Source: Vibrio sp. LaRot3
GTDB lineage: Bacteria > Pseudomonadota > Gammaproteobacteria > Enterobacterales > Vibrionaceae
DNA: 64,000 nucleotides
Assembly (NCBI RefSeq): GCF_027587025.1
Contig: NZ_JAPPTI010000001.1
Location: 1,054,001 to 1,118,000, forward strand
Direction of reading: 5' to 3'
In this document: one piece after another, positions 26,499 through 34,679 of the stretch
Layout: every line of letters begins with the position of its first letter
How positions within the stretch are numbered: the first letter of the stretch is position 1
Translations under genes and position numbers: made by a program
The notes under the pieces: model-generated
Seen by the model: only the letters and a program-made list of their open reading frames with translations
The model's database searches: none
Told to the model about the DNA's origin: nothing

Positions 26499-26858
26499 CT
26501 AAGCGGCAGCACTTGCTCTTAACCTTGCAAAATACGCTGGGTATTTATTACGAATATGTCGTTGCTCTTGCACCATGTGTTTAAATGAAGGTCCTTTGTT
26601 CAAATACAAAATCACTTCATTCTTATCAAAGCGCAATATGGACCCTTCAACGGGTATTTTACAATCTGGGTTTAAGCTTAACGTACCAGATAGAGAAAGC
26701 CCCTTATACAAAGTCGTAAGGTTATTCATAACAATACGAATGCCCTTCTCTGATACTTCGCTAACGTGAAACAATTCGTCGTGAAAGCGAACAATCGGCA
26801 TTGCACGACGAGGGTACCTCAGTCGGTAATACTTACGTTTTTGTTCCAAGTCGTTCAT
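26499..26858 (-). CDS. PilZ-domain protein (putative c-di-GMP receptor)
   Basis: 119 residues, a stand-alone PilZ domain. The N-terminal RxxxR motif is RKYYR (8-12) within KRKYYRLRYP. The second motif, normally (D/N)xSxxG, appears as EVSEKG, with Glu in place of Asp/Asn, so nucleotide affinity may be altered. No enzymatic domain. SD GAGGAA precedes the ATG. Not obviously one of the named V. cholerae Plz proteins. Confidence 0.72.
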   Translation of the reverse strand: MNDLEQKRKYYRLRYPRRAMPIVRFHDELFHVSEVSEKGIRIVMNNLTTLYKGLSLSGTLSLNPDCKIPVEGSILRFDKNEVILYLNKGPSFKHMVQEQRHIRNKYPAYFARLRASAAA

Positions 26859-27117
26859 GACTCATTCCTCGTTTAATCCAGTAGACAATACGATCTAACT
26901 CGCATCGTTTGATTAATTATAACTATCGGCCATAAAAAACAAAACTTTAGCTTCACAATAACAGTAATTATTTGAAATGGCGTAAATTTCAACCTCACCC
27001 AAACCTTTGTTTTATAAAGTCACCTCGCCATTAACAAAGCTATAATACCATCACTTTACTTTATAAGAATTAAGCATAGAATTGCCGCCTATTCCTTTTC
27101 TGGTTGCCGAAACAAAC

Positions 27118-28005
27118 ATGACTGAATCTCGCTATGGTAACGCGATGGCTGCACTCTCCTTCACCTTATGGGGTTTGCTACCACTTTATTATCAATTCTT
27201 GCCTAACGCCGCTATGGACGAGCTATTAGCGATGCGCTTAATTGCGTCCGTCCCCTTTGCAGCCCTCATCATCTGGATAGTCAAAGGTGAAAAGATCCAC
27301 TTTGCCGCACTGTTTGCCGATAAACGTTCGTTAGCGCAAACCTTTTTTGCCAGCTTATTTATGTGTATATCATGGACTGCCTTCACTTGGGCGATGACCA
27401 ATGATCGCGTCATAGATGCTAGCTTAGGTTTTTTCATTAGCCCGCTGACTATGGCGGCACTAGGGGTTATTTTTCTTAAAGAGCAACTTTCCAACGGCAA
27501 GCGTATTGCTTTAACGCTAGCAAGCCTAGGTTTAACCTATCAAGTGTTTCAATATGGTGAACTGCCTATTGTGGCATTAACGATGGCGATATTTTTCACT
27601 TTATATGGCTGGTTTAAGAAGAAAACCAATTACGACTGGGCTCGTTGCTTATTAATGGAAGCAGTACTGCTTACCCCATTCGCCCTAAGCTATTTGGTTT
27701 ATAAACATACCGCTCATGGCACTCTGGCGATTGAGGCAGATTGGTCTACATTTCTGCTTTATGTTGGCGCAGCACCAGTCACACTGCTGCCTTTGATTTT
27801 CTACTCGATCGCCATCAGGCTTACCAGCATGTCGAGCATTGCGCTTATGCAGTATATCGAACCAAGTATTCAGTTCCTTTTGGCGGTATTTCTGTTTGGT
27901 GAACTGTTCGATGAGGTGAAGCTAGTTAGCTTTAGCTTAATATGGGCAGGCTTGTTGTTTACGATAATAGAAGGACTGCGCAAACGAGCGGCGGCCAGAA
28001 GTTAA
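27118..28005 (+). CDS. rarD: EamA-family permease RarD
   Basis: 295 residues with 10 membrane segments and the RarD hallmarks GNAMAALSFTLWGLLPLYY at the N-terminus and LMQYIEPSIQFLLAVFLFGE in the last EamA repeat. The ATG at 27118 fits RarD starts better than the upstream TTG. Related to chloramphenicol-resistance permease RarD; physiological substrate unknown. Shares a terminator with the convergent amino acid antiporter. Confidence 0.9.
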   Translation: MTESRYGNAMAALSFTLWGLLPLYYQFLPNAAMDELLAMRLIASVPFAALIIWIVKGEKIHFAALFADKRSLAQTFFASLFMCISWTAFTWAMTNDRVIDASLGFFISPLTMAALGVIFLKEQLSNGKRIALTLASLGLTYQVFQYGELPIVALTMAIFFTLYGWFKKKTNYDWARCLLMEAVLLTPFALSYLVYKHTAHGTLAIEADWSTFLLYVGAAPVTLLPLIFYSIAIRLTSMSSIALMQYIEPSIQFLLAVFLFGELFDEVKLVSFSLIWAGLLFTIIEGLRKRAAARS

Positions 28006-28038
28006 AAAAAGCCTCTACTTTCAAAGTAGAGGCTTTTT
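28004..28038. terminator. Bidirectional terminator between rarD and the APC antiporter
   Basis: A-run, GCCTCTAC-tttcaaa-GTAGAGGC, then TTTTT. Positioned to stop both convergent genes. Confidence 0.92.
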
Positions 28039-28041
28039 CAT

Positions 28042-29460
28042 TTAAAGCGCGAGGCTTAGAGAACCTTGCCAGACCATACCAACCGCTAAGAGTGCCATTA
28101 AGCTTATAGCACAAGCACCTAGCTTCTCTTTGCCTCTAAATGGATGAATGCCCTGCTCTCGCTTAGCCTGTATGTAGAAATACATGCCCGGCACATACAA
28201 AACCGCGGATAGAAGTAAGTAGTTTAACCCTGACGCGTACAATAGCCACAGACCGTAAACTGAAGCACCGACACCAATAAATAACAGGCTACCACGGTTC
28301 TTTTCACTGATAGCAATCTTAAGAACAAAGGCACCAACTAAGAAATACGGCACCAAAATCATTTCAGATGCAATGACTAACAAGGTGTCATAAGTGCTAC
28401 CGGCAAACATTACCGCGATCAGTGAGAACTGAATCCAGATGTTGGTCAGTGTTAATGGCTTCACTGGGCTGCCTGCCTTGTTGGTTTTACCATAAGACTT
28501 AGGGAACATCTTTTCTTTAGCACATAAATACGGCGCTTCAGAAGCCAGTACCGTCCAACTTAAAAATGCACCACAAACCGAAATTAACAGACCTATACTG
28601 ACGATGTACTGTCCCCAAGGGCCAATAATCGCAGTCAACACTTTCGCCATTGATGGATTTTGATACTCCGCTAACTCTGTTGGTTTAATCACCCCCATAG
28701 AAAGCAATGTAACAAAGATATAAATGGATAACGCAGTTAACAAACCTAGAATTGTCGCACGGCCAATGTCTTTTCTATCGCGAGCACGGCTTGATACGAC
28801 CACGGCACCTTCAATACCAATGAACACCCACACAGTCACCAACATGGTACTTTTAACCTGAGACAATAAAGAGTGGCCATCACCAAAGTGAACACCAGTA
28901 AAGTCGAGAGTGAATGTATCGAGGTTGAAGGCAAATAGAGCGGCAACAATGAAGAGAAGTAAAGGAACTAACTTAGCAAACGTGGTAACAAGGTTAATCA
29001 TGGCTGCGGTTTCTACCCCACGCAGCACCAAAAAGTGCACCATCCAAAGTAGACAAGAAGCACCAAGCACCGAAACCCATGTATTACCTTGACCAAAAAT
29101 GACACTATCTGGCGTATCAAACAACAAACCAAGAGTACTAAATACAATAACTAAGTAAGAAACGTTCGCTAACATGGCACTTAACCAATAGCCCCATGCT
29201 GAGCAAAAGCCAACAAAATCTCCAAAACCTTCTTTGGCGTAACCAAATACACCGCTATCGACATTAGGACGATGAAAAGCAAGTCGTTGAAATGAAAGCG
29301 CAAGGAAGATCATCCCAACACCAGTGATTGCCCAACCAATCATTACAGCCGCTGGGCTTGCAATAGCCGCCATATTTTGTGGCAAGCTAAATACGCCTGC
29401 ACCTATCATCGAGCCTATTACAATTGCGGTTAGGGAGCCTAACCCAAGTTTATTGTTCAT
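28042..29460 (-). CDS. Basic amino acid/polyamine antiporter (APC family, ArcD/YjdE-like)
   Basis: 472 residues, about 12-13 membrane segments. The first helix has the APC substrate motif IGSMIGAGVFSLP, and WVFIGIEGAVVVSSRARDRKDIGRATILG matches the arginine/ornithine or arginine/agmatine exchanger branch. It probably swaps arginine or lysine for a product such as ornithine or a decarboxylated amine. No catabolic genes (arcA, arcB, adiA, cadA) are adjacent, so the counter-substrate is open. Confidence 0.88.
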   Translation of the reverse strand: MNNKLGLGSLTAIVIGSMIGAGVFSLPQNMAAIASPAAVMIGWAITGVGMIFLALSFQRLAFHRPNVDSGVFGYAKEGFGDFVGFCSAWGYWLSAMLANVSYLVIVFSTLGLLFDTPDSVIFGQGNTWVSVLGASCLLWMVHFLVLRGVETAAMINLVTTFAKLVPLLLFIVAALFAFNLDTFTLDFTGVHFGDGHSLLSQVKSTMLVTVWVFIGIEGAVVVSSRARDRKDIGRATILGLLTALSIYIFVTLLSMGVIKPTELAEYQNPSMAKVLTAIIGPWGQYIVSIGLLISVCGAFLSWTVLASEAPYLCAKEKMFPKSYGKTNKAGSPVKPLTLTNIWIQFSLIAVMFAGSTYDTLLVIASEMILVPYFLVGAFVLKIAISEKNRGSLLFIGVGASVYGLWLLYASGLNYLLLSAVLYVPGMYFYIQAKREQGIHPFRGKEKLGACAISLMALLAVGMVWQGSLSLAL

Positions 29461-29827
29461 TATTATGTGGTTACCTATCGTTCAACCTGGGGGGATTTTA
29501 CGTGCAATTTGTCAATATGCGCAGACTGGTTGTGATCGAAGTCTCGAACAAAGTGACAATAACAACTATTTCATTGTGTTCGATCAATCCCCAACGAACA
29601 TTCTAATATTTTCGACTGCAAAATAAAGTTAAGAGGATAAAAATAACTAGTTAAACAAGTTAAATGCAGATTTATTAACCATAAATGGATATTCAGTCAG
29701 CCAAAAATGCATCACCTAGCGCACACGCACTAAAAGTGACATTACTCGGAAAGCGGCAGTGAATATATAAGCAAATTTAATAATAAGCAAAAAAGAGTGG
29801 AATTGGTCAAAATGGGCTCAAAACAAC
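29461..29827. other. Non-coding region upstream of the APC antiporter
   Basis: About 370 bp of AT-rich DNA. It should contain the antiporter promoter on the minus strand. I looked for ArgR-type boxes and found none convincing. No ORF with a ribosome-binding site was seen. Confidence 0.5.
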
Positions 29828-29850
29828 AATGGGGCGCATTGCACCCCATT
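29828..29850 (-). terminator. Intrinsic terminator of the 75-residue protein gene
   Basis: Minus-strand AATGGGGTGC-AAT-GCGCCCCATT with one G.U pair, then TGTTGTTTTG. Starts 33 nt after the stop. Confidence 0.7.
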
Positions 29851-29882
29851 TGAGAAAATATGACACTGTGAGCGATTAAAGA

Positions 29883-30110
29883 CTAGTGTTCACGCCCTGA
29901 TGGATTAACTGAAAACTCAACTTGTTGGTAAATGTCTGCCAGTTTTTTCTCGCCTGTCGCCTTACCTCGACGAGATTTAGCCGTATAGCCTGACTGATTA
30001 TCTTGCATTTCTAGTGCTTTTTGATGCGCTTGAGCGGATTTCAAATATTCAGGATTCGCTAGCGCTTGTTGACGTAAACGATTTACGCGTTCGATGGTTT
30101 CCCACAACAT
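29883..30110 (-). CDS. Small conserved-looking hypothetical protein, 75 residues
   Basis: Soluble, charged, helical N-terminus (MLWETIERVNRLRQQALANPEYL) and a basic middle (KSRRGKATGEKKL). No domain recognised. It has an almost perfect Shine-Dalgarno, TAAGGAGGTG, 6 nt before the ATG and its own terminator, so it is a real and probably well-translated gene. Divergent from rhlE. Function unknown; a nucleic-acid-binding role is only suggested by basic residues. Confidence 0.75.
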   Translation of the reverse strand: MLWETIERVNRLRQQALANPEYLKSAQAHQKALEMQDNQSGYTAKSRRGKATGEKKLADIYQQVEFSVNPSGREH

Positions 30111-30274
30111 AAGACACCTCCTTAATACCTGTTTATATAATCAGTATATAAGCCAATATTTAGGAGTCAAGAAAATACTGTTCATTCATCCAGCAAAGTT
30201 AACTCACGGTTTAGTGGCAAGCTTATCGCTTCGTGGTAGAATGCGAACCTTTATTCAGTACCTATGAGTCTCTC

Positions 30275-31459
30275 ATGACATTTTCTAAACTCGGTTTAAG
30301 CTCACCAATTACACGCGCACTCGAAGAGTTGGGCTATCAAAAACCCACCACTATTCAAACGAAAGCAATCCCTGTCGCCCTTGAAGGCCGTGATCTGATC
30401 GCTGCTGCGCAAACTGGTACTGGTAAAACAGCAAGCTTCGTCTTGCCAATCCTTGAGAAACTCAGCCAAGGTGAAACACAACGTAAAAAGCGCATTCGTG
30501 CTCTTATCGTCGTACCAACCCGTGAACTGGCGATTCAGGTAGAATCAAAAATTGCCGATTACGGTAAACACCTTAACCTTACTTCAGCCGCTGTATTTGG
30601 TGGTGTGGATGAAAAGCCGCAGAAGCAACGCTTAATTGAAGGCGTGGATGTTTTGGTTGCAACACCCGGCCGTCTTATTGATTTGTATGGTCAACGCGCT
30701 GTCTACTTTGAAGAAGTCGAAGTCTTAGTATTAGACGAAGCAGACCGAATGCTGGACATGGGCTTTATTGAAGACATCAACAAGATCATCGCTCGCCTAC
30801 CTGAAGATGTGCAAAACCTACTGTTCTCAGCCACCCTATCGAACAAGGTTCGCGATCTGGCTAAAACAGCTGTACATAACGCTTTCGAGATCACTATTGC
30901 GGCGAATGCAGCATCTAAAGCGAATATTGAACAATGGCTTATCACCGTCGATAAAGACAAAAAATCAGCACTACTGAGCCATTTGATTAAAGAAAATCAG
31001 TGGGACCAAGCGCTCATCTTTATCGAAACCAAGCACGGCGCCGCTAAGCTCGTTTCTCAGCTTGAAAAACGTGATATTCAAGCAGAAGCTTTCCACAGCG
31101 GTCGAAGCCAAGCAATCAGAGCGCAACTACTTGAAGACTTCAAATCAGGCAAGATTCAATACTTAGTCGCGACCGGTGTTGCCGCTCGTGGTATTGATAT
31201 TGATGAACTATCACGCGTGGTGAACTATGACCTTCCCTTCCCTGCTGATGAATACGTACACCGAATTGGTCGTACTGGCCGCGCAGATGCGCAAGGGGAA
31301 GCAATCTCTTTAGTATCAAAAGACAACTTCAAAAACCTATGTATGATTGAAAGTCGCTTAGGGCACTTAATTGAGCGCCGCGAAGTAGAAGGCTTTACCC
31401 CAAACAAGCCTGTACCAATCTCGATTTTGAACTACGTACCAAAGCACAAACGACAATAA
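30275..31459 (+). CDS. DEAD-box ATP-dependent RNA helicase, RhlE family
   Basis: 394 residues, a compact helicase core without a long C-terminal tail. Q motif FSKLGLSSPITRALEELGYQKPTTIQ, Walker A AQTGTGKT (45-52), DEAD box VLDEADRMLDMGF, SAT (FSATLS), and motif VI HRIGRTGR. Unwinds RNA in ribosome assembly or mRNA decay. The ATG at 30275 is the natural family start; the upstream 14-residue extension is unlikely. Exact paralogue (RhlE or a related subgroup) cannot be fixed. Confidence 0.93.
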   Translation: MTFSKLGLSSPITRALEELGYQKPTTIQTKAIPVALEGRDLIAAAQTGTGKTASFVLPILEKLSQGETQRKKRIRALIVVPTRELAIQVESKIADYGKHLNLTSAAVFGGVDEKPQKQRLIEGVDVLVATPGRLIDLYGQRAVYFEEVEVLVLDEADRMLDMGFIEDINKIIARLPEDVQNLLFSATLSNKVRDLAKTAVHNAFEITIAANAASKANIEQWLITVDKDKKSALLSHLIKENQWDQALIFIETKHGAAKLVSQLEKRDIQAEAFHSGRSQAIRAQLLEDFKSGKIQYLVATGVAARGIDIDELSRVVNYDLPFPADEYVHRIGRTGRADAQGEAISLVSKDNFKNLCMIESRLGHLIERREVEGFTPNKPVPISILNYVPKHKRQ

Positions 31460-31462
31460 AGC

Positions 31463-31490
31463 AAAAAGCCAGCGTAAAGCTGGCTTTTTT
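31463..31490. terminator. Intrinsic terminator after rhlE-type gene
   Basis: AAAAAGCCAGC-gtaaa-GCTGGCTTTTTT, 4 nt after the stop. Confidence 0.9.
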
Positions 31491-31575
31491 ATATCGTAAT
31501 TTGAAAACTATTATTCCAATTGGGGTCTACAATAATATCATTAATATTATTACTAACTTTGATTAGCTTCCAATA

Positions 31576-31797
31576 TTAAGCTGCGTCATCATGCTCTTGC
31601 TTATTTTTAGTGTCACCATAGACACCTTCAAAACCACGTAACTTTATTTCTAAATCTGCGCCAAAATATTGCAAATCTATAACTGGCTCTTTGTGCTCGT
31701 TAATTTGCTTACCTAACGTTTCTAAAAGCTCAGCCATGAAATCTTTAACAACCTGATCTGCCTCTGACAGATACTGCTCTAGTCTCTCATTTCTCAT
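31576..31797 (-). CDS. Hypothetical protein, 73 residues
   Basis: Predicted helical N-terminus (NERLEQYLSEADQVVKDFMAELLETLG), a short strand region (VIDLQYFGADLEIKLRGFEGVYG) and an acidic tail. No signal peptide or known domain. The ATG at 31797 has AGG 7 nt upstream; a longer ORF begins at 31860 but has no ribosome site. Divergent from the alpha/beta hydrolase with only 77 bp between starts, so the two may share regulation. Confidence 0.6.
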   Translation of the reverse strand: MRNERLEQYLSEADQVVKDFMAELLETLGKQINEHKEPVIDLQYFGADLEIKLRGFEGVYGDTKNKQEHDDAA

Positions 31798-31874
31798 TTT
31801 ATACCTAGCCTGAACATTAATTCTAATTATTCGATCTTTTATATTGTGTTTACTTTTCACACAAGGAGCACACT

Positions 31875-32711
31875 ATGCAAATTAATACTGCCGTTTTAAA
31901 TGGAAACCAGTACCGTTACTCTTTCTACCCTTGCCAAGACTCTGACCAACATGTGATCTTTTTACTTGGGGCATTGCAAGAAATCGAAAGTGTCGATTCA
32001 TTTTCCAAGTCATTTGCTAACAAGCTCAATTGCATCACGATTGAAGTACCTGGGACAGGTTTAACCCAACCTCTAGACTCAACAATCAGTATCCGCGATC
32101 AAACTTCGATGCTACTCGATTTAATCAATTATTTAGGCATAAACAGTGCCCATGTGATTGGCTTTTCTTACGCCACAGCCATTGCCGTAGAACTGTGCGA
32201 CTTATGGAAGAATGTACTGACTCTTTCCATATTCGGTGGCGTACCCGGCATTCCGACTTCTGGCCGACTTGCAACAAAAAAAATGATTGCCGCAGCCATG
32301 GAAAGCCCAAGCGATTTTGCGCAAACCTTTACCCAATCATTGACTATTAACCATCCCGACATTCCCAGAAACAACGCCATCATTAAGGCAACTGAAAGAG
32401 GTGTCGCTAAGCTCGAACAAGAGCGAATAGATGTATTTTTTGAAAACTCAGTACGGCTATTAGTTCATACCCCGAGTAATATTGAAAACATTTCAATACC
32501 AAGCACTGTCTGTGTCGGAGAATATGACCCCTATGTAACAACAGATATTGCTTTAGAGTTCGCAAATAAATTAAAAAACAGTCAGTTTGTCGTATTAAAA
32601 AATGCCGACCATTTGGCTCATTTGCAACACCCTGACAAAGTGGCCGCCATCATGATCGCTCAAGCGTCATCTTTAATAGAGCTTAAGAAAACGTTAACAA
32701 GTTTAACCTAA
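31875..32711 (+). CDS. Alpha/beta-fold hydrolase
   Basis: 278 residues, no signal peptide. Catalytic triad candidates: nucleophile Ser98 in IGFSYATA, acid Asp218 in VGEYDPY, and His246 in NADHLAHL. A lid-like helical insertion lies around 130-190. It resembles the RhlA/esterase-type branch more than haloalkane dehalogenases, but the substrate is unknown. SD CAAGGAGC precedes the ATG. Convergent with a double-HTH regulator, separated by a terminator. Confidence 0.82.
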   Translation: MQINTAVLNGNQYRYSFYPCQDSDQHVIFLLGALQEIESVDSFSKSFANKLNCITIEVPGTGLTQPLDSTISIRDQTSMLLDLINYLGINSAHVIGFSYATAIAVELCDLWKNVLTLSIFGGVPGIPTSGRLATKKMIAAAMESPSDFAQTFTQSLTINHPDIPRNNAIIKATERGVAKLEQERIDVFFENSVRLLVHTPSNIENISIPSTVCVGEYDPYVTTDIALEFANKLKNSQFVVLKNADHLAHLQHPDKVAAIMIAQASSLIELKKTLTSLT

Positions 32712-32745
32712 ATAACTGAGTATTATTTTTAACTTTTAAAAATAT

Positions 32746-32788
32746 ATAATCAACTCAAAGTTCTGCGTATTTTGGGTTGATTATTTTC
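32746..32788 (+). terminator. Intrinsic terminator after the hydrolase gene
   Basis: ATAATCAACTCAAA pairs with TTTGGGTTGATTAT (one G.U), 11-nt loop, T-rich tail TTTTC. The G.U pair works only on the plus strand. Confidence 0.75.
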
Positions 32789-32811
32789 ATTGAGACAGGA
32801 GAGGTCACGAA

Positions 32812-33684
32812 TTACGTGTAAATTTTTGATAGTGTTGTCAGTATTTGGATCGCACTATTTTTATGAGAATAATCTAATTTTCTCAACGATTCAACAATCA
32901 ACGAATCTCGTACATGCTGCATTTGACGTAGGCCATGAAATTGAGGGAACTGGCGCATTTCACTTGAAAAATCTGCATGTGAATCAAGATGAAAGCCTAG
33001 CTTAACTCTAAAACCTATCGCCACCGGGAAGTCTTTTATTTTATTGATGTCTTCAAGGATTGAATATTGGTATGTAGAAATCCCCAGCACCCGAGACAAA
33101 GTCTCTATAGAGATATTGTTCTCTTCTCTAAATCGTTTCGCGGTTATCGATATCGAACGATAATAATCGATCGCGAAGGCATTGACGTCTAACACCGGCG
33201 GCGGAAGTAGCTCGTTATAGTTGTCTAACGACCCCACTTGAGCTTCGACTTTAGCGCGGTATTGCAGAAATTCAGCTCTCGAGTCAGCGTCCATTAGATT
33301 GCACACGAGCTGCAAAAAGACATCAAACTGATCACTAGGTAATCGGCCAATACACAACAGGGCTTCAATCGCCTTGTCATCCATACCACGATAATGCTCT
33401 TTTAGCTTTAAACCGTAGTAGAAACTCGTCATCGGAACCATCATAACCCAAGACATCGCCGCGACGACGTGAATAGGCCGCATAGACGGATAGCTTTGCT
33501 GCATATAGCGCTTTAGGGTTGATCCATTGATACCCGAGACTCGTTTTTCGAGTTGTTCAAAGGTAATTCCCTGCGCACGACGAGCATAAGACATGGAAAC
33601 AGCCATTTCTGAGTCAATATTCTTAAGTAAATTATCGAGTTTTTCGATGTCTTGATCTGAAACTTCAACGTTACTGTTCGGCAT
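32812..33684 (-). CDS. Transcriptional regulator with two XRE-like helix-turn-helix regions
   Basis: 290 residues. One HTH-like segment near 29-62 (AVSMSYARRAQGITFEQLEKRVSGINGSTLKRYMQ) and a second near 180-230 (TAKRFREENNISIETLSRVLGISTYQYSILED) flank a helical middle region. The layout suggests a duplicated XRE-type DNA-binding protein. It could regulate the neighbouring hydrolase or act globally; an inverted repeat upstream (33744-33762) hints at autoregulation. The family name is not known to me. Confidence 0.6.
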   Translation of the reverse strand: MPNSNVEVSDQDIEKLDNLLKNIDSEMAVSMSYARRAQGITFEQLEKRVSGINGSTLKRYMQQSYPSMRPIHVVAAMSWVMMVPMTSFYYGLKLKEHYRGMDDKAIEALLCIGRLPSDQFDVFLQLVCNLMDADSRAEFLQYRAKVEAQVGSLDNYNELLPPPVLDVNAFAIDYYRSISITAKRFREENNISIETLSRVLGISTYQYSILEDINKIKDFPVAIGFRVKLGFHLDSHADFSSEMRQFPQFHGLRQMQHVRDSLIVESLRKLDYSHKNSAIQILTTLSKIYT

Positions 33685-33743
33685 GTGGGCTATCTGTCTT
33701 GGTTCACATTTACAATCGTGGCTAACCTCTAGCTAACGACTAA

Positions 33744-33762
33744 ATGTAAAGAAATATTACAT
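33744..33762. promoter_or_regulatory. Inverted repeat upstream of the double-HTH regulator
   Basis: ATGTAA-agaaata-TTACAT, 6-bp arms, 7-bp spacer, 60 bp before the regulator start. GCTAAC also occurs twice at 33721-33737. Candidate operator. Confidence 0.4.
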
Positions 33763-33994
33763 ATTAAGTCGCATTAAACTAACAGAATTAGCATTAACAA
33801 TCTAGGTGATAAAATAACCACAAACAACTGATTAAACGTAACTTTGTATTAGTGCCATCGGGTGAACTCGCTCAAAACGCTTAGTTTCTCTGCCATTCGA
33901 GCGGCCAGATATATCGTAGACCAGACTCTATCGTCTGCGTTAAATCAAACACAATACAACGTGCACTCCACGGTTTTGCACTTAATACACCAGC
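33763..33994. other. Non-coding region between regulator and dps terminator
   Basis: About 230 bp. A 76-codon plus-strand frame runs through it but has no ribosome site and continues into the dps terminator and gene in antisense, so I do not call it. Nothing else recognised. Confidence 0.5.
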
Positions 33995-34016
33995 AAAAAA
34001 GGGAGCTAAGCTCCCC
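33995..34016 (-). terminator. Intrinsic terminator of dps
   Basis: Minus-strand GGGAGC-TTA-GCTCCC followed by TTTTTT, about 22 nt after the dps stop. Confidence 0.92.
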
Positions 34017-34037
34017 TTCTAATGTAACTAATGTGCA

Positions 34038-34514
34038 TTATTGCAAGTACGCGTTAAGCATCCACATCAGTTTTTCTTGTTCGCGGATGTAGTCACCCAT
34101 AAGAGCCGCTGTACCTTCATCATTCGCATCACCAGCATTTTCAAGAATAGCTCTTTGTTTTGTAAGTAACAGACTAAAGCCATCCACCAGACCTTTCACA
34201 CAATCTAAGCCTGTTGTCGCGTTTTCATGCTCGTGCAGCTCACTTGCTGCTAGGTAACGACTAAAACTGTGTACAGGGGTATGACCTAACGTCAGAATAC
34301 GCTCTGCAAGTTCATCAATTTTCGTTTGCAAATCAGTGTAGATTTCTTCGAACTTAACATGCAGTTCAAAAAACTGTTGGCCTTTGATGTTCCAGTGGTA
34401 ACCACGCGTATTCATATACAGCACTTGGTAATGCGCCAGTAGATGATTAAGTTGCTGCGCTAGATCAGAAGCTTGCTCACTATCAAGACCGATTAAGTTA
34501 ATTTGATTTGTCAT
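34038..34514 (-). CDS. dps: Dps ferritin-like DNA-protection/iron-storage protein
   Basis: 158 residues, four-helix ferritin fold. Ferroxidase-centre residues are visible in NTRGYHWNIKG (His), FFELHVKFEEIYTDLQTKIDELAERI (Asp/Glu) and LHEHENA. Forms dodecamers that oxidise Fe(II) with peroxide and coat DNA in stress or stationary phase. It has no lysine-rich N-terminal tail, so direct DNA binding may be weak. Monocistronic, with its own terminator. Confidence 0.95.
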   Translation of the reverse strand: MTNQINLIGLDSEQASDLAQQLNHLLAHYQVLYMNTRGYHWNIKGQQFFELHVKFEEIYTDLQTKIDELAERILTLGHTPVHSFSRYLAASELHEHENATTGLDCVKGLVDGFSLLLTKQRAILENAGDANDEGTAALMGDYIREQEKLMWMLNAYLQ

Positions 34515-34598
34515 GGCGATTCTCCGCTAATTAGTTTAATCGAGTGGTTCACACCCGTAATTCGTTTCGTTAGCAGTAGAATAGCCCTTCATCATAAA

Positions 34599-34650
34599 TT
34601 GGTAAAAACGATTAAATCTATACATTCAATCGTTGATACCTATTTACCAA
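34599..34650. repeat. Nested inverted repeats between the 2OG-oxygenase and dps
   Basis: TTGGTAAA (34599-34606) pairs with TTTACCAA (34643-34650), and inside it AACGATT (34607-34613) pairs with AATCGTT (34628-34634). On the minus strand the inner stem is followed by TTTTT, so it may be the oxygenase terminator, or a dps operator. Confidence 0.45.
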
Positions 34651-34679
34651 AATCCCTTTCTAGACACGGAAAACTTAAA

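Noticed and set aside
29461-29827. ArgR box controlling the amino acid antiporter
   Set aside because: Only partial resemblance (ATGGATATTCA-type); both half-sites of the consensus are not present.
33862-34092. 76-codon plus-strand frame before dps
   Set aside because: No SD, crosses the dps terminator and runs antisense into dps.
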